A stretch of 64,000 bases of DNA. Origin: Chionis minor (lineage: Eukaryota; Chordata; Aves; Charadriiformes; Chionididae). The notes beneath the pieces are model-generated. The model was not told the origin of the DNA. It searched no databases and saw only the letters and a program-made list of their open reading frames with translations. Every line of letters begins with the position of its first letter. The first letter of the stretch is position 1. The stretch spans positions 765,578 through 829,577 of the forward strand of contig VZSF01008955.1 in assembly GCA_013398295.1 (NCBI GenBank). The letters run 5' to 3'. The position numbers and the translations under genes are program-made. Shown in pieces: positions 36,528-50,100 of the stretch.

Positions 36528-39500
36528 TATGTTAAACAGCAGGCGGGAACATAGTGATTAACAGTGCAATTCATATGAATGGGTTGCTCTGAATAGATTA
36601 GCAATCATGATGACTAATGACTTTGGAAAGCACGGAAGATCACCAGGATCTTCATGCATCAGGAAGAGAAGGGAAGTGAGACGAGGCGTTACTTCTACAG
36701 GATATTTTTCTGAAGTGGTTCAACTGGTGGGACAGGGCTATTTTTCTTGGCATTTCAGAACACAGAAGGCTGAACGTAGAACATACGCCTGGCAACCTAG
36801 ATGAAGCTGTAGCTTGGGCTGTAATAGGAGTGCATTTTGTGTCCTCTTAGGTGTGAAAAGTCTTTAGCCATTGCCATCTGGGAACCTGCTTCTTTTCCAG
36901 TTTCATCAGCCTGTAGTCAGCCATTTTAATGTTGGTAAATCAATGACTGGAGGTGTTTTAATAAGGGCGGGTACTATAATAACTACAAATGTATCTGCAC
37001 CAGCCATAAAACTTGGAGTAAAAAAGATGAATTACAGTTTTTAGTCCCTAAATTATATAGTCATACATAGCTAATATTTGCCCTCTCCCCACTGGGCAAA
37101 AGACACTGCAAGTTCCAGTTGATTAGGTATGATTGATCCATTAACATTAATAAATATCTGAAAAGGTCCATTGCACCATGACATTTTGAAATTTCAGCCT
37201 GCTCCACACAATGAAAAATGAAACTCTTGCCTGATATAGCTGTTAATAGTGCTATAATTCCAGACCTTATTCTAAAAGAGCCACCTGGTCTTATGTTTCC
37301 CTGTTTTCACAGAAATTATTATTTGTATGCTGAAAGGTGTTACTTGTATCCAAAGAGTGATATTCATTTCATATTGTAGATGTTTGTAGTGTTTGCTCAT
37401 CAGAAGGATGTTTACACAGAGGTGATAGATGGGGACCAGCTATAGAGAGTCGTTCATAATGTTCTCAATAGGCTGCAAAGCTGTTTCTTTAGATGTCCTT
37501 TTGGACTTGGGGGACGTGACCAAGTAAACACTGTGCTTTATTTGGAAAACAGATTTCATGTTGTGAATGGTTAATGTTGCGTATGAAATTATTACACACT
37601 CCTGTATCTACTTCGATTTTGTTAGTAAAATAAGTTATTAGGGAGCTATGCAACTCAATGGCATTTTTCAGTTAAATGCAATAGTAAAGAGTAATAAAAC
37701 TGTAGCTTTGATGTATAAAAACATAGTAAACTGGAAAACTGAAGTAACAGAAATAGTCAACGTGCAGGATGAATGCATATTTGTACATCTGTGGACCACA
37801 ACAGTTTGGGGGGGGACCATAGCTGTTCATGTTGTGATTCTTAATATGGGGAGGGTTTGTCTGCCCCATGCAGCTGTAAGAATGAAAAGGCTTTCAGTGA
37901 TCTTCTCAGTAGACTTCAGGACAGGGTTAGATATGCCAATACACTTATGCATTTTCAATCACTGCTCTTCAGTGAGCTCACGTCTTTTGCACCACATCCA
38001 GCATCCATTCCTGAACACACCTTTTTTTGTCTAGTCTTCCTTTTCTTGACTATTTCTGGCATTTTTCTAGTTCTTCTCCTTCGTTCTTCTATTGTTCAGC
38101 TGCTGACTTGGAGGCATAGCTGGGTTTTGTTAAAGTAACATGATTCTCCTCCTTCATTCCCTTTCTCATCCCCTAGAGATGTAGCAAGGTATTAACTACT
38201 GATGCCAGTTTTCACCCTTCATGTTGTGCTGTGACTGGTGCTAAAAAAAGAAACATTTTTGATTCCCTTTCTGTGGTGTATTTTCCAGGAAGAAGAGTAA
38301 GATTTTAAAGGGGCATGGTTTTTTTCATTCCAGTATGTCTTCCCTACAATACAGTCAAACAACAGCTTTTCAATGACTACCAAAGGCCTTCCTAAGCAGA
38401 GGCAAAGGATTCAAAAGCAGTAAGACTAGTAACTTCATTTTAACACATACAAAACAGGCTGTTCTTACACTGAAGATAGTACCTGCCAGCGTACCTCCAG
38501 AATTAAACTACGCTCTTAATCAAGGAAGAAAAAGTTGGAAAGATGCACAGCATTTGTACTGTTTGAGTGTCCTCTGCACAATAATGATCGTGAGATGCAC
38601 TGTCAGAAAATTACTGTTAGTTCCTGTGAATCCTTTCCAGTTCTTCCTTTAAAGTTCCTCAGTGTCCTGAGAACAAGGATACAACAAATGGCATAAAACT
38701 TGAGTGATCAATGAGTGTTAAACAATATTTTCCTGCTTTTTTATGCAAGGATAATGACATAGAGGATCAAGTCAGCAGGGAACAGCACATATGCATGAAT
38801 AGGCCCCAAGAGATCTAGTTCAACGAGATATATTTAACCTTTTCTTCAGCCCAAAACTGCCAAAGATAACATGCCATTATCAGGTTCTTCTGAACTGGGG
38901 AAAAAATACATTACACTGGAGAAATGCTCTTTCCTTTTAAACAACACATGATTAAGATATAACTTACAGTATTACTAATTGATTCTCTATGAACAAGATA
39001 AAGAGATATACGAAGTTTCTTCATTTCTCCAGCAGTGTTCTGCCAGTGATACCAGATGCAGTTCATAAACAGAACAAGAAAATTTATCACCCAGGCTCTC
39101 TTACTATACAGGGGATAAAGGATTTAAATGGTCCTTGAAAAATCTTTCTCTTTGAGATGTAGAATGATTAATTCCAGGAAGTTATCATGGGAGCTAAATG
39201 TTTAAACTAGACCCTGATCAGCGTCTTGATCCCATGTGAGTGCCAGCACAATGCAATTATGCATATTTACGCTATTTGAAAGGTCTAGACAAATTTCTGT
39301 CTTCTGTCAGAATATCACTGAGCAGCTGCACCACATTATATCCCTGCAGACGATAAATTTGCTTTTGCACATGATATAGTTTAAAAATGTATGAAAGGTC
39401 TTGTTAATTTGTACTCACCACTAAAAGATGAAGTTCTGTCATGGGAACTTAATTTGGCAAGGATATGGCCTGGATCCATTTGAAAACATGGTGGGTTATT

Positions 39501-42256
39501 TTTTATTTCATTTATCTATTTTTCAACAGCTTTTATAAGACTCATGACTTCTGCAAGGTTAGAGGAATTTGCTAGCTATGGTGGCAGCTGCTCTTTTACA
39601 GAAAGTTAACCTCCCCTAGAATCCTTTAGTTAAGGCAGGCTCTGACTATCATATTAGTTTTATCAATTTATTTGTGATCTATCTTTCTAAGACTGCCTAT
39701 TCATAATGGAGAATATAAATATGTATTTCATGTTAACCAACAGCTAATTTACAATACGAATAAGTGAGGTTTCTAAACCAGCCTAGATTTCCATTTCTTA
39801 TGATTATGTTTTATCTCCTATTTTTATGACAACTGTAGAAAGTTATTATTTCTCACTCATTATATAGGTGGATTAGTTGGGATATAGGAAAGGGATATAG
39901 GGCAGTATCACTTCTTCCTTCTCTGAGAATTTGGATTAAATTGATGACAGCGGCAGTAGACATATAGTTAGCATGTCTCTGACATATTCCTGTTCTTGAA
40001 GGATCTCTATTCATACTATACAAAGAAATATTAATTAGATCTGGCTTCTAGGTCATCTGCTTAGGTTGGCAAAACAGTATTTCAATACCCATTCAACAGT
40101 GATTCAAATATCCTGTGACTGGCTGTGTATGGACAGGGCACCTGAAGAAGGAATGGATGTTACATATTCATGTACTTTCAAGTTCCACTCTCCGTATCTT
40201 TTTTAGGTGGGAGGGAAAGGGAGTCTGACCAGAATTTTAATAAGGTCAAAAGAGGTCCACAAGTTGGCAGATGAGGCACTGGAAATACCATGGCCTTGTT
40301 TTCGTGGCCTGGCTTTCAAGAGAGGCTTGAATTCAGAAGGAAGGGCTAAGAGGGGCGCACAGCCTGTTAAAAGGGAATCTGGACAACAGCCATCCTCTTG
40401 AGTGTGAAGCTTTGTCCTCTCTCTTAACTCGGATTTAACACTGCAGAAGCAACCTCCATTTTCACAAGATGGTGTTGAAGCAGGGGAAAGACTACCTATG
40501 TAGCATCCAGCCAAGCCTATAGATCTCTTTGCTTGGACTTCTCTTTTATAACCCCAGCTACAAAGCAAGGCAAAGTAGCAATACCTGTAGTAATTGTTTA
40601 GTTACTGTGATGTATATATATCCTGGCACAAATTTAAGTGTTATTTATAAATGAATGTTTGTTGAAAAAACATTTCTAATGCTTGCTATATCTTACAGCA
40701 TTTATATGGTTTTTAAAAGAAAGCTTAAAATAATTTAACTTCAAGTGTGCAGTTTAATTTTATTTTATGTATAATAAAATTATCTGTAAAGGTTCAGGAC
40801 AGCACCAAATTTGTGACCTTACGTTAATTTCCTACTGGTATATTTCTTGGACATTTTTTCTTTCTTTTACTGTAATATATGGCCATGGTAAATTCAAGGA
40901 CATTAATAGTTATTTCTGAATGTGTTCCATTGCCAAGTGGAAAAATGAGGATCAGAAGCAGTTATGAGATAGGAAATAGTCACGCAAGTCAGAAAGGCAG
41001 GGGAAGTACTAAATTTTGATTTACAGATAAGGGATTAAAATATGTATTGGGGGAAAAAAAGTCACTGTTTTTACTGCTCTGTTTTCTTGCTTGAGTGATA
41101 CTCTGAATGTGCTCTTAGCATTAAAAAAAACCAACCTAAGCAGCTGGAGGACTTAAGGGCATAAGAGTCTTGGATATATCTGTCTTCTGTCTTGTCATTA
41201 CTTACAAAACATGGAGGTAGCACAGAAGTTTTCAAATCCTATTCAACAAGCACTAATGGGAGACCTAATTACTTTAAAGCACTTTGTACCTACTGGACTA
41301 GGGACTTTCTGTAGTATTGGTACTTGGCTTTCTTATAGTCTATCTGATGTTAGGACTCTCACTGGAGAGATAACAGGCTGAAGACAGCTGAAAGCAGATA
41401 TTTCGGCTGGACTCTCTGATGGCTTATGTGGTCTCAGAGAAATGTTTGATGTATTGCAAGTCAGACACAAAATATTCAACATGTCATGGGGCTGTGGTGA
41501 CTGTCAGGTAAAAATCTGGTCCAGCTCCTCATGCAGTGCATGTGGAAATATACTAGTTCACTGAGAAAGGTTAGTTTATCATCTTTGGTGTTTGGTAATT
41601 CACCCTGAGCACTTTGACAAAAAGTTTACCCTTTGGAAACAGGTTTTCTGGGTTTGCTCCATTAGCTGTAATGTGCTAAGACATACATGAAACAGTTGAA
41701 GATGTGCCTCTTCTCAAAGGCATGAAACACCAGGATCTTGTGTCATGGCAGTTCAGAAGCACAGGACTCCTGCATGCAGCTGATTCACCATCAATGACCC
41801 TGTAATGAGCTGAAATTACCAAGTGCCAAGTTTTGAATATGTCTTCGTTTAAATAAATAAATGGGGTATGACATGGGATGAAGGAGATTGTAGAACAGAA
41901 GAGAGTACATAGTTCTCTAAGCAGACCAGGTGTGGAGTAATGCAGTTTGTAATAATAGTGGCAAGGACTACTTGAAGAGGTAATTGAAACAGTTATAACA
42001 ACCTCGCTAAGGATGAAATAGACTAATGTAGGACACAATTTTACATAAAGTGAAAATGATCACTTTGTTTTATGAAAATCTTCAATGTACAAACAAGACC
42101 TGCATTTTGATAGAAAAGATTCCATTTGCCAAAAGGCTTACTTTTAACTTTTCAGAAAAAAAAACCCCACCAACTCTGTAAGTTTCACATAATCAAATAC
42201 CTAAATTTAATTTTTGTGTATAGCAGACTTTCAGTTTTTGTTAAAACTTCACATTT

Positions 42257-42360
42257 CATAGAATCATAGAATCACTTGTGTTGGAAGAGACCTTCAAGAT
42301 CATCGAGTCCAACCATAAACCTACACTGCCAAAACCACCCCTAAACCACGTCCCTCAGCA
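42257..42360 (-). mobile_element. CR1 LINE, short 3' end fragment
   Basis: The reversed CR1 tail (TCATAGAATCATAGAATCA) is followed by TTGGAAGAGACCTTCAAGAT, CATCGAGTCCAACC and the CCACGTCCCTCAGCA text of a CR1 subfamily distinct from the 34-kb copy. The match stops near 42,360, so only about 100 bases of 3' end remain: an extreme 5' truncation, usual for CR1. Confidence 0.95.
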
Positions 42361-45300
42361 ATATAATTGGTATAATTGTTCAGAAGAAGCCAGCAAAAGC
42401 ACTTCCATAGCAACTTCAAAAACCTCTTTTAAATCTGGAGGAATTGGCTATCAAAGAGTGTCAGCCAAAGCACTAACAAAATACAGTCAATTCAAATCAT
42501 GATCCAAATAGAAAATAATGTTTCACTGTACAGCACTTAAAAATGTTTCCTCCTTCCTCACACTGGATATACTATCTGATTAGCAGAAAACTGTTAACAG
42601 TACAGTTCTTTATTCCAGTAGTTAATCAAATAATATGAAAATTTTCAGCAATAAGTATCACTGTTGTGTTTTTTTATAATTCAATATGGGCATCATCCAA
42701 AGCCCATGGCAACAGGAAGGAAAAGTAATGATATCTTCCTGAAACCCATCAACTCATTATGGAATTAGTCTCCTTGGAGATGACATCTGAACCCCTTTCT
42801 ACCGAGTTTTCTATTGCAAGCATGAAGTAAGGTTGATAATAAATATAGCTGTTAAAGAAAGTCTGCTTTATCAAATGCAAGTTTGTTTACTTTTAATTAG
42901 AAAAGCTTTTCTGAAGAAAAAAGGTCTGTTTATTCTTTGTACAGCATCCTTTTTTTTTTTGCAAATTAGTCTCTGTTAGCATGCTCTGTCTATTTTCTTA
43001 ACTAACTCTTGTCATGCTAGCAGCCGAATGATTCTTTTTCAAGACATTCCTTATTGCTGAAATTTCTGGAAGAAGGGTTGGTAGTATATATTTTGTTCTG
43101 AAAGGCTGCCTTGCCCGTACCTTGAGCTAACAGCTGAAACTACTGAAGTCCTTTCCAGTGACATTCTGCCCAGCACGTGCCCTGGAACTCTTTTTAGAAT
43201 TAGAAAAAGATCCACTGAAATATTACTGTTATTCTAAATTCATAAACCACACAGTTCTTATTAAAAATCAGTATTAAATAGAAAAAAATTCTGATTATGA
43301 ACTGAACTAACAGTCAAATACAGAAGAATTCTTATGCATGCTTTAATAACTTTTCTTTTCTTCTTATTTTTTAGGTTATTGTTTTCCTGCTTCAGGACAG
43401 TCCTCCCCTCCCCTTAATGTGCCAGAACTGCAGGGCTTAGTCATCCCTTTCCCTTCCTCTCCTCCCTCAGTGACAGAACTTTTATGCTTGCTTTCTTTGA
43501 AATAGCTAAAGCAACATTTGTGTTCTCCTCATGATTTATCCGCAATCCCTTGAAGTTCAAGGAAAACTTGAGCAGAGTATTTTTTTCAGAATATATGGGT
43601 AATAAAATGTGCCTCAGAAGAGCTTCTCAGGTTCCCAATTTAAAATTTTTGCTTTGCTCTTTCTGCCGCTATGGACAAGACCCTAAATAACATTTTAATG
43701 TTGATCACTGACTGCTGGTCTAGGAAAACAGGATTCTCTTGAGAACCCATTAAAACCATGTAGTTACCCAGAAGAATTACTGCTGGGCAATATGGACACC
43801 TCCTCACCTGTAGGGATTAAGCATTTGGCATCCGCAGGCCCATTCGTCTTTAAACTGAGAAACCTGGGCATGAGGTTGATGCTAAATCTTCTTCATGATA
43901 AGGCAAGGAAAGTAATTATCAGTGGGCCATGGGAGTAACTGTCAACTTTTTTTTTTAATGGCATGTGCACAGTTTCCAGTGAAAGCAAATAATAGCTTGG
44001 AGATTATAATTTGTTCAAAAATGTTACCAAGCTAAAGCCATTGATCTTATATTTTAGAATGCTGTTGTTCAATTTAAGCTATTTTAGAGGAGCCTTACTC
44101 TTGGGATGGCCAATCCAGGTATGAACGATTGTCATTAAACCATAATGAATTGGAACTCACTGACCATCCTTTTAAAAGCAGTAAAACTACTACACTAGCT
44201 GATCAGAATTTGGTCCCAAAAGGAGGAATCCCAGGTCACAGTCTTCTCCATGGCTGTTGAGGGGGGGCCAGACCTTGTTTTCTAGTCTGATGGGAGGTGG
44301 ATCCCTTAAGCATTTAAATCACTGTCTTCACACAAAATATTGCTGTTTTCCTTTGGCAGTTATGTAAGAATAAACATTCCTATAGGAAAGAGAGAGAATG
44401 TGGCAGAAATTCAGAACCCAGCTAAAACAAAAAAAACAAGCAATCAAAAGCAGATTGATTTTGACTAAGTATGCCGCGTATCACTGTTGACAGCGGAGAG
44501 GTACTCTGTAGAGGTCATCACCCATACTTCACACTGTCAGAGTGCTTGCCTGGGAACTCTTTAATGATTTCAGTTCTGCAAAGTGCTAAGCAATTTCCCA
44601 AGTACCTGTGGCTCCCGCTGGCTTGGCTTTGGGTCACCCAATACAGAGGCAAAAACGCAGAGAGAAGCCGGGATTGTAAAAGACAGATAGTAAGAACAAG
44701 TGATTGCGAGATTGTGGAGAGGAGCTGATAATGCTTTTTACCGTAGGAAATTATCTGTTTTACTTGGTATGTTCTATAATTAGTATGTGTCCTACTGTTT
44801 TGACTGCTTCCCTTTTATGGGATGTATTTGGGTTGTAAAGGGCATTGGTTACTCCCTATGCATTTGGAAGCATAAATGACAGATGTTTCTGATTATATGT
44901 AGGTTAGCATTGATTACTAGATTCACTGAAGTATAAAATAGTTATACTTTACATATAGGAGTTTACAAAATACAGTCATTGTGGCATGCTAGTGGACATA
45001 CTATCAGAAATAACTTCTAGCATCCTTTAAATTTGCATTTCACATAATTTGTCAATTTGTGACGCTAGATGCATTGATTTCTTTCAGCTTGATTTTTAAG
45101 GTATTTATGGTCATTGACTAATTTAGAACAGCTCTTCTTTTCCAGAACATGAATTTTATTTCACAAAACCTATAGCTCTAAAAGCTGTGTGGAAAAAAAA
45201 TTAAAATGTAAAATAGAAGCAAAATGGTGCATAAAGTCTACCCGTGTTTGCACAGAGAACTTAAAAGAAGCTTCAAGTTGGATTTTAAGGTTTGAGAGTT

Positions 45301-46794
45301 ATGAATAGCAGTTTACCTCAGTATTTAAGTCCATCAAATGAAAAGAAAAAAGGGAAGCAAAGGAGTGCAATCTGGAGGTTACAAATCTTATTTGAAAGGC
45401 AGCTCATTGTTGGTACAGGTATTTGGATTTAGGAATTACTTTTGCTTTTTACTGAAAGCAATGAGTTGAAGTCCAGCAAACCATCTGAGCCTTACTGGGG
45501 AAAAGGTAGACCAGTGCTAATGTGCAGAAGGCAGCGAACAGGCATGATCATAATTTAAGTAAGAGTACCTTCTGATGAAAGTATCCTATTACTTTGTTTC
45601 CCCATGGATAGGGACTGGGAGAATCAAGATATTTTCCCCAAATTTCTTTGTTGCCATGGAAGTATTTTGATTTACACACACTTGTGGAATTATCACAGAA
45701 AATTTGATAGGAAATCTATACATTACTGAAATGAGAAAAAAAACAATAGAATTATCTATTCAGATAGGAGCATTTGGCCTTTAACAATTTATTCTGACAC
45801 ATCCAGGACTTGGCTAAAGGTCACAGCAAAGGCAAATCCTTTGGATTTGTGTGGTCTGTTGTGTTGAATGCGTGGAGTTTTCATTCTGTAACAGACCTGG
45901 ACACGGTCCCTGCTTAGATCCAAATACACCGCCTGCCATTTGGGCATGAGTCCTTGAGGCATACCTGCCTTAATGCCTCAGGCCAAGTAATACATTCAGT
46001 AGAATTTCCACAAGATGAAGTGTGCTGAAATGTGCTGTAGCCTCTCTCAGAGTGATTTATAGTGAAAGAATAACATTTTAAATGTTACATTAATTTCTGG
46101 TAATTATTGTGCAATAGCAATTCAATGTGGCAAATATTTTGTCATTTAACTAGGGTAGTTGTTATTACACATTACAGTTTGCTTGAGATTTCATATAACT
46201 TATTGACAGGCAAACTTTCACATGTTCATATAGAAATTACAAGAATATAATAAACATAAAGGTATTGTATAATGCTGACATCTACTTGCACATATTACAA
46301 GGAACAGCAATTTAAAAATAATATGATTGCTAGTTGTCAAATAAGATTTTTCCATGAAGTTAAAAAGACGACTAATTTCTTGAATTGTATTTTTTTCTGT
46401 TTTGAAAAACCTTTCAAAGTTACCTTCTGCCTTTCTTGGTTATGAAGAGCTGAATTTCCCTTCAAATGGCAATGCCACTGAAATCCTTCTAAGTAAATGT
46501 ATCAGTCTGATCCCAAGTAATTTACTTATTAAAAGACACTACATAAATACCCCAGAATCAATTGGCCTGGGGTACTCCATGTTTACCAGGCTAATTTATA
46601 CCCTGCTTGAACAAGTTCCAGTGTCCGAGGGAGTCAGTGGGAAGATACCTGGGTAACTGAGGGCAGAACTTCTCGTATAAATTCATCACGCAAATACAGG
46701 CATTTTTCTAAATGCCAGCTGTGAACGCTGAAGCTAGAGTTTATTTTTATCTGCGGGTTTTATTTGGTTTGACTCTTGTGCTGCCTTGTTTGTT
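42361..46794. other. AT-rich stretch without recognisable gene
   Basis: No gene recognised. A T11 run lies at 42,950-42,960. The stretch 43,830-43,925 translates on the plus strand to a LRNLGMRLMLNLL-containing segment that faintly recalls the 'VRNLGV.LD..L' block of L2-type LINEs, too weak to call. Confidence 0.55.
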
Positions 46795-47150
46795 TCATAG
46801 AATCACACATCATTTAAGTTGGAAGGGACTTCTGGAAGTCATCAGGGCCAAATGCCCGCTCAAAGCAGAGCCAAGTTAGATCAGCTTGCTCAGGGCCTTG
46901 TCCCATCAAGGATAAATATCTCCAAGGACGGAGACTCAACAGCTTCTCTGGGTAACTGTTCCAGTATTCCTCTACCCTCTTTGTGGGTATTTTTTTCTGT
47001 TACCTGATATTTCCAGTGTTGCAACCTGTGTCTGTTGGCCCCTCATCCTGCCACTGTGCACCTCCAAGAAGAGTCAGGTGACATCTGCTCTATACGCTCC
47101 CATTAGGTGTATGAAGATACCACGAGCGCCCCTTTTACCATAAAACAGCC
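46795..47150 (-). mobile_element. CR1 LINE, 3' fragment (diverged)
   Basis: The fragment starts with a decayed tail (TCATAGAATCACACATCATT), then TTGGAAGGGACTTCTGGAAG and GTCATCAGGGCCAA, text typical of an antisense CR1 3' end. The CTCTGGGTAACTGTTCCAGT block and the CTCCAAGAAGAGTC and CATTAGGTGTATGAAGATAC blocks follow in CR1 order. It is more diverged than the other two tailed copies, hence probably older. The right boundary near 47,150 is approximate. Confidence 0.9.
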
Positions 47151-50100
47151 TTTTCAACGTTAAAAGACATTACTTCTTCTGTTAAAAAAAAAAAAAGACA
47201 AAAATACTTTTTTGATCCACTGTACACTTTCACAGATGCACACACTTTTCCCTGAGCATTCAAAAAGCACTGCATTACTATGCTATCCATGCACTAGCGT
47301 AAAGATGTAATCTAATTTAGAAGCTTAAGTCGAGCAGTTTGGGTGCTTGGGTAGTAAAACTCTTCTCAGCAATGTCTTCTTGCAGCTGAGCAGTTCTGCT
47401 CTCTGGTCAGAAATTTACAGGTGTCTGCTGGAGGATATTGTTCCTGCTCAACTCTCCTCTGTTAGTTTGGGCTGCCATAGAAGTCTGGGCTCATGGGGGG
47501 TTTGTGTAGCTCTCTGTCTGTCTGACCCCAGTACAGCAGCAACACCTACAGTACAGCAAATGTAGTACTGGAAGCAGCTCTGTTCCAACTTTTTTTTTTT
47601 TTCAGTCTTTCCAACGATTTGAACAAAGGCTCAAGAAAAATGTTGTCCGTGTGCTTCTATTTCTCCTAGGATCTTAATAAGTCTCTCAAGAAGAGAGATT
47701 TCTTTCTCTTAAAGAAATTAAGCTTTCAGTCAAGATTTGTCCTACAAAACCCCAGAATGCTTTCTCTTACAATTCCTTCACAAGCCTAGATTGTGACTTT
47801 TTGGTAACTAATTCCAGCACATTGTCCTTCTGTGTCATCTTCAGTTTGGGGAAAATCCCAAGTGTTTTCTTCAATATGATAGGTGAATACCATTCCTTCC
47901 TTTTTGTAGCTAGCATAGGGAGTGAAATGACTTACTCAGATTATGTAAAGTCTCTGGCAGAAGTATAAAAACTTCTCAGAAAGAAGTTACAAGACCTGTC
48001 AAAAGTGGCTGCTTTATTTGGTCTTGTCGAACAACAGCCTCTGCCATATGTAGCAGCATGATTCCTCCCTGTTCTGGCAGGAAGGAAGCTGGGCATAGTA
48101 ATTAAGCACTTCGAAGTAGCAAATTGCCGGGTCCGCACGTCCTTCCTCATTTGCTTTTCCTCAACTGTCCACTACATGTCAAAAATAACTGTCAGTTTGG
48201 GACTAGTCTGTTAAGGTTCATTATTATTATCAACCAAGCTAGCTAATTTGTGCCAATTCTCTTCCTTGCCTTCTTTTTCAGAACACTAAAACCACCCCAT
48301 TTTATGATGACATAAATATTCTGCTTTGCTCTTTCTGCAGCCAGAGTTTACCCTGGGCAATGAGAATCTCTCTTTGCTCACAAGCAAAATGTTTGTGGGG
48401 AAGGAAAACAGGGAAGAGGAGACAGGAATAAGACGGGGAAGGGAACACATAAATGAATATGTAGCTTTGATGAGAACAGCCATGACAGTGTTCAGCCTTC
48501 TGTGTTCAGGAAACCCTCAACAAAGAGTTAGCGTGCAATGTGATTTTATTTAAATGCGGGCTTTTCCTACTGTAAGGATTAATATCAGGAATTTATACGA
48601 TCCTAGTGTGTATAGCATACTTATTAGGGATTGTTGTCTACTTCTTTCTTTCTTTCTGCTCCAGAACTAACATATCTATTTGCATTGGAAACATCTGGTT
48701 ATATTCACTTTGTAGTGTATCTTCTGCCATAGTTCTTTTGTATTTCTTCAGTGGTAGTTCCCTGTGACTCTAGTGGTTGTCTAGGTGTTAGGTTTCGCCT
48801 TTTGTTCCTTACTTTGTTGTATTTTCGGTCAATCTGATAAAACACTGGTTTTGCTCAACTTTGTAAATGCTTTATTTAAACCAAGTTGAAAATTTTATTA
48901 AGACTCTAGGGTGGCTGCTGTCTTACTTTGAACCATTTCTACAGAAATGGGGTGCAAAAGTAATATCAAACTTTATTATGAGAACAACATTGTCAGGGAA
49001 ATAACAAAAACTACAGTGGAGCAAACAAACCTTGGGCTTGAAAGACTAAATACAAAAATTATAAAGCATTAAGTAGATCTGGTTCAACTAAGGGCACAGA
49101 TTTTGGGAATATTTTTGTAACTTTTTATACATGAGCAGTAACATATTAGTCTGTAAATGACTGAATACCAAAGAGGGAGAAGAATTTTATTCACAAGAAT
49201 ACATGGCAGCAAAGACATAAGATTAGTAAAAGAAACAAAAAAAAAAAACCAAACTGAGAGTTCAGTATCTGTGAGGTAAACTATCACTGAGATACAGTGA
49301 AGAAGACTGTTGTAGAAGTACCTGAAATTTTCTCATTTGGGACCTTTCAATCTAGACTGGAAAAAAACTAGAAAATATAGGGAATAGTTTTGTATTTGCA
49401 GAGAGTTAGGGGCAATTGTTCCTGTGGGACAATCATTTAACGACCTCAAATGTCTGTTGTTTGGCCTTCCAGGACCATCACCTTTTTAGGGTTCCTACCA
49501 TGAAATTTAGGACAGAAAAGGATTGTATTTTGGATGCCAGAATTCCTCACTGTTCCTCACCTTTTCACATTTCCAGATACTGAATCTTGAGATGCTGTTC
49601 TAAAGGCGATGTTACCATAACTCTTGCTTGTATTTACCATGATTGCTCATTTGTCCCAGACCCCCTTTTTAATCCTTTGTTTTGTAATACAATTTGTCTT
49701 GCTTATTTCAGATGTTAAAAGGGTGTCTTTTATTGTAATTTTTACTGTATTCTATCATGTTTTTAATAACATCCAGAAACCCTACATTTATCAGGGGAGT
49801 TCTCATTTGGCAGTTAAATTATTTTTATCATAAAGTGGATATTATCAGACTCTCTGAGAGGAAGCATGAGACTGAAATAATGGGACAAAGATCAAAGCCA
49901 GCAGCTACACAGAGTTTCTTGAGAGGAATCCCTGACTGGAAAAGAGAAGCTAGCTGATGGCAGGTTTTTTGTACAACTAATGAAAATTTCCCAAGAGTTT
50001 AAACCTTCTAATAGTTTGGAAGATGTAATAAAAACTCATTTCAGACTAATACAAAGTTCCCAACAGTATTTCATATGTATTCAGTTTGCCCTTTACTGCT

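Larger units (their letters stand above)
34921..42256. other. AT-rich stretch without recognisable gene
   Basis: No gene or clear transposon recognised. It contains short GTGATA repeats (36,060-36,100), an imperfect tandem repeat of TTTCAAAA units (36,484-36,527) and a 25-codon lysine/glutamate-rich open frame at 35,575-35,652. Frames of about 120-128 codons (37,648-38,034 plus; 40,203-40,568 and 41,676-42,038 minus) match nothing I recognise. Confidence 0.6.

Noticed and set aside
37648..38034. 128-codon plus-strand frame
   Set aside because: No family resemblance, AT-rich codon mix, no splice or promoter support. Length alone is not enough.
46819..47007. 62-codon plus-strand frame
   Set aside because: It is antisense text of a CR1 3' fragment.
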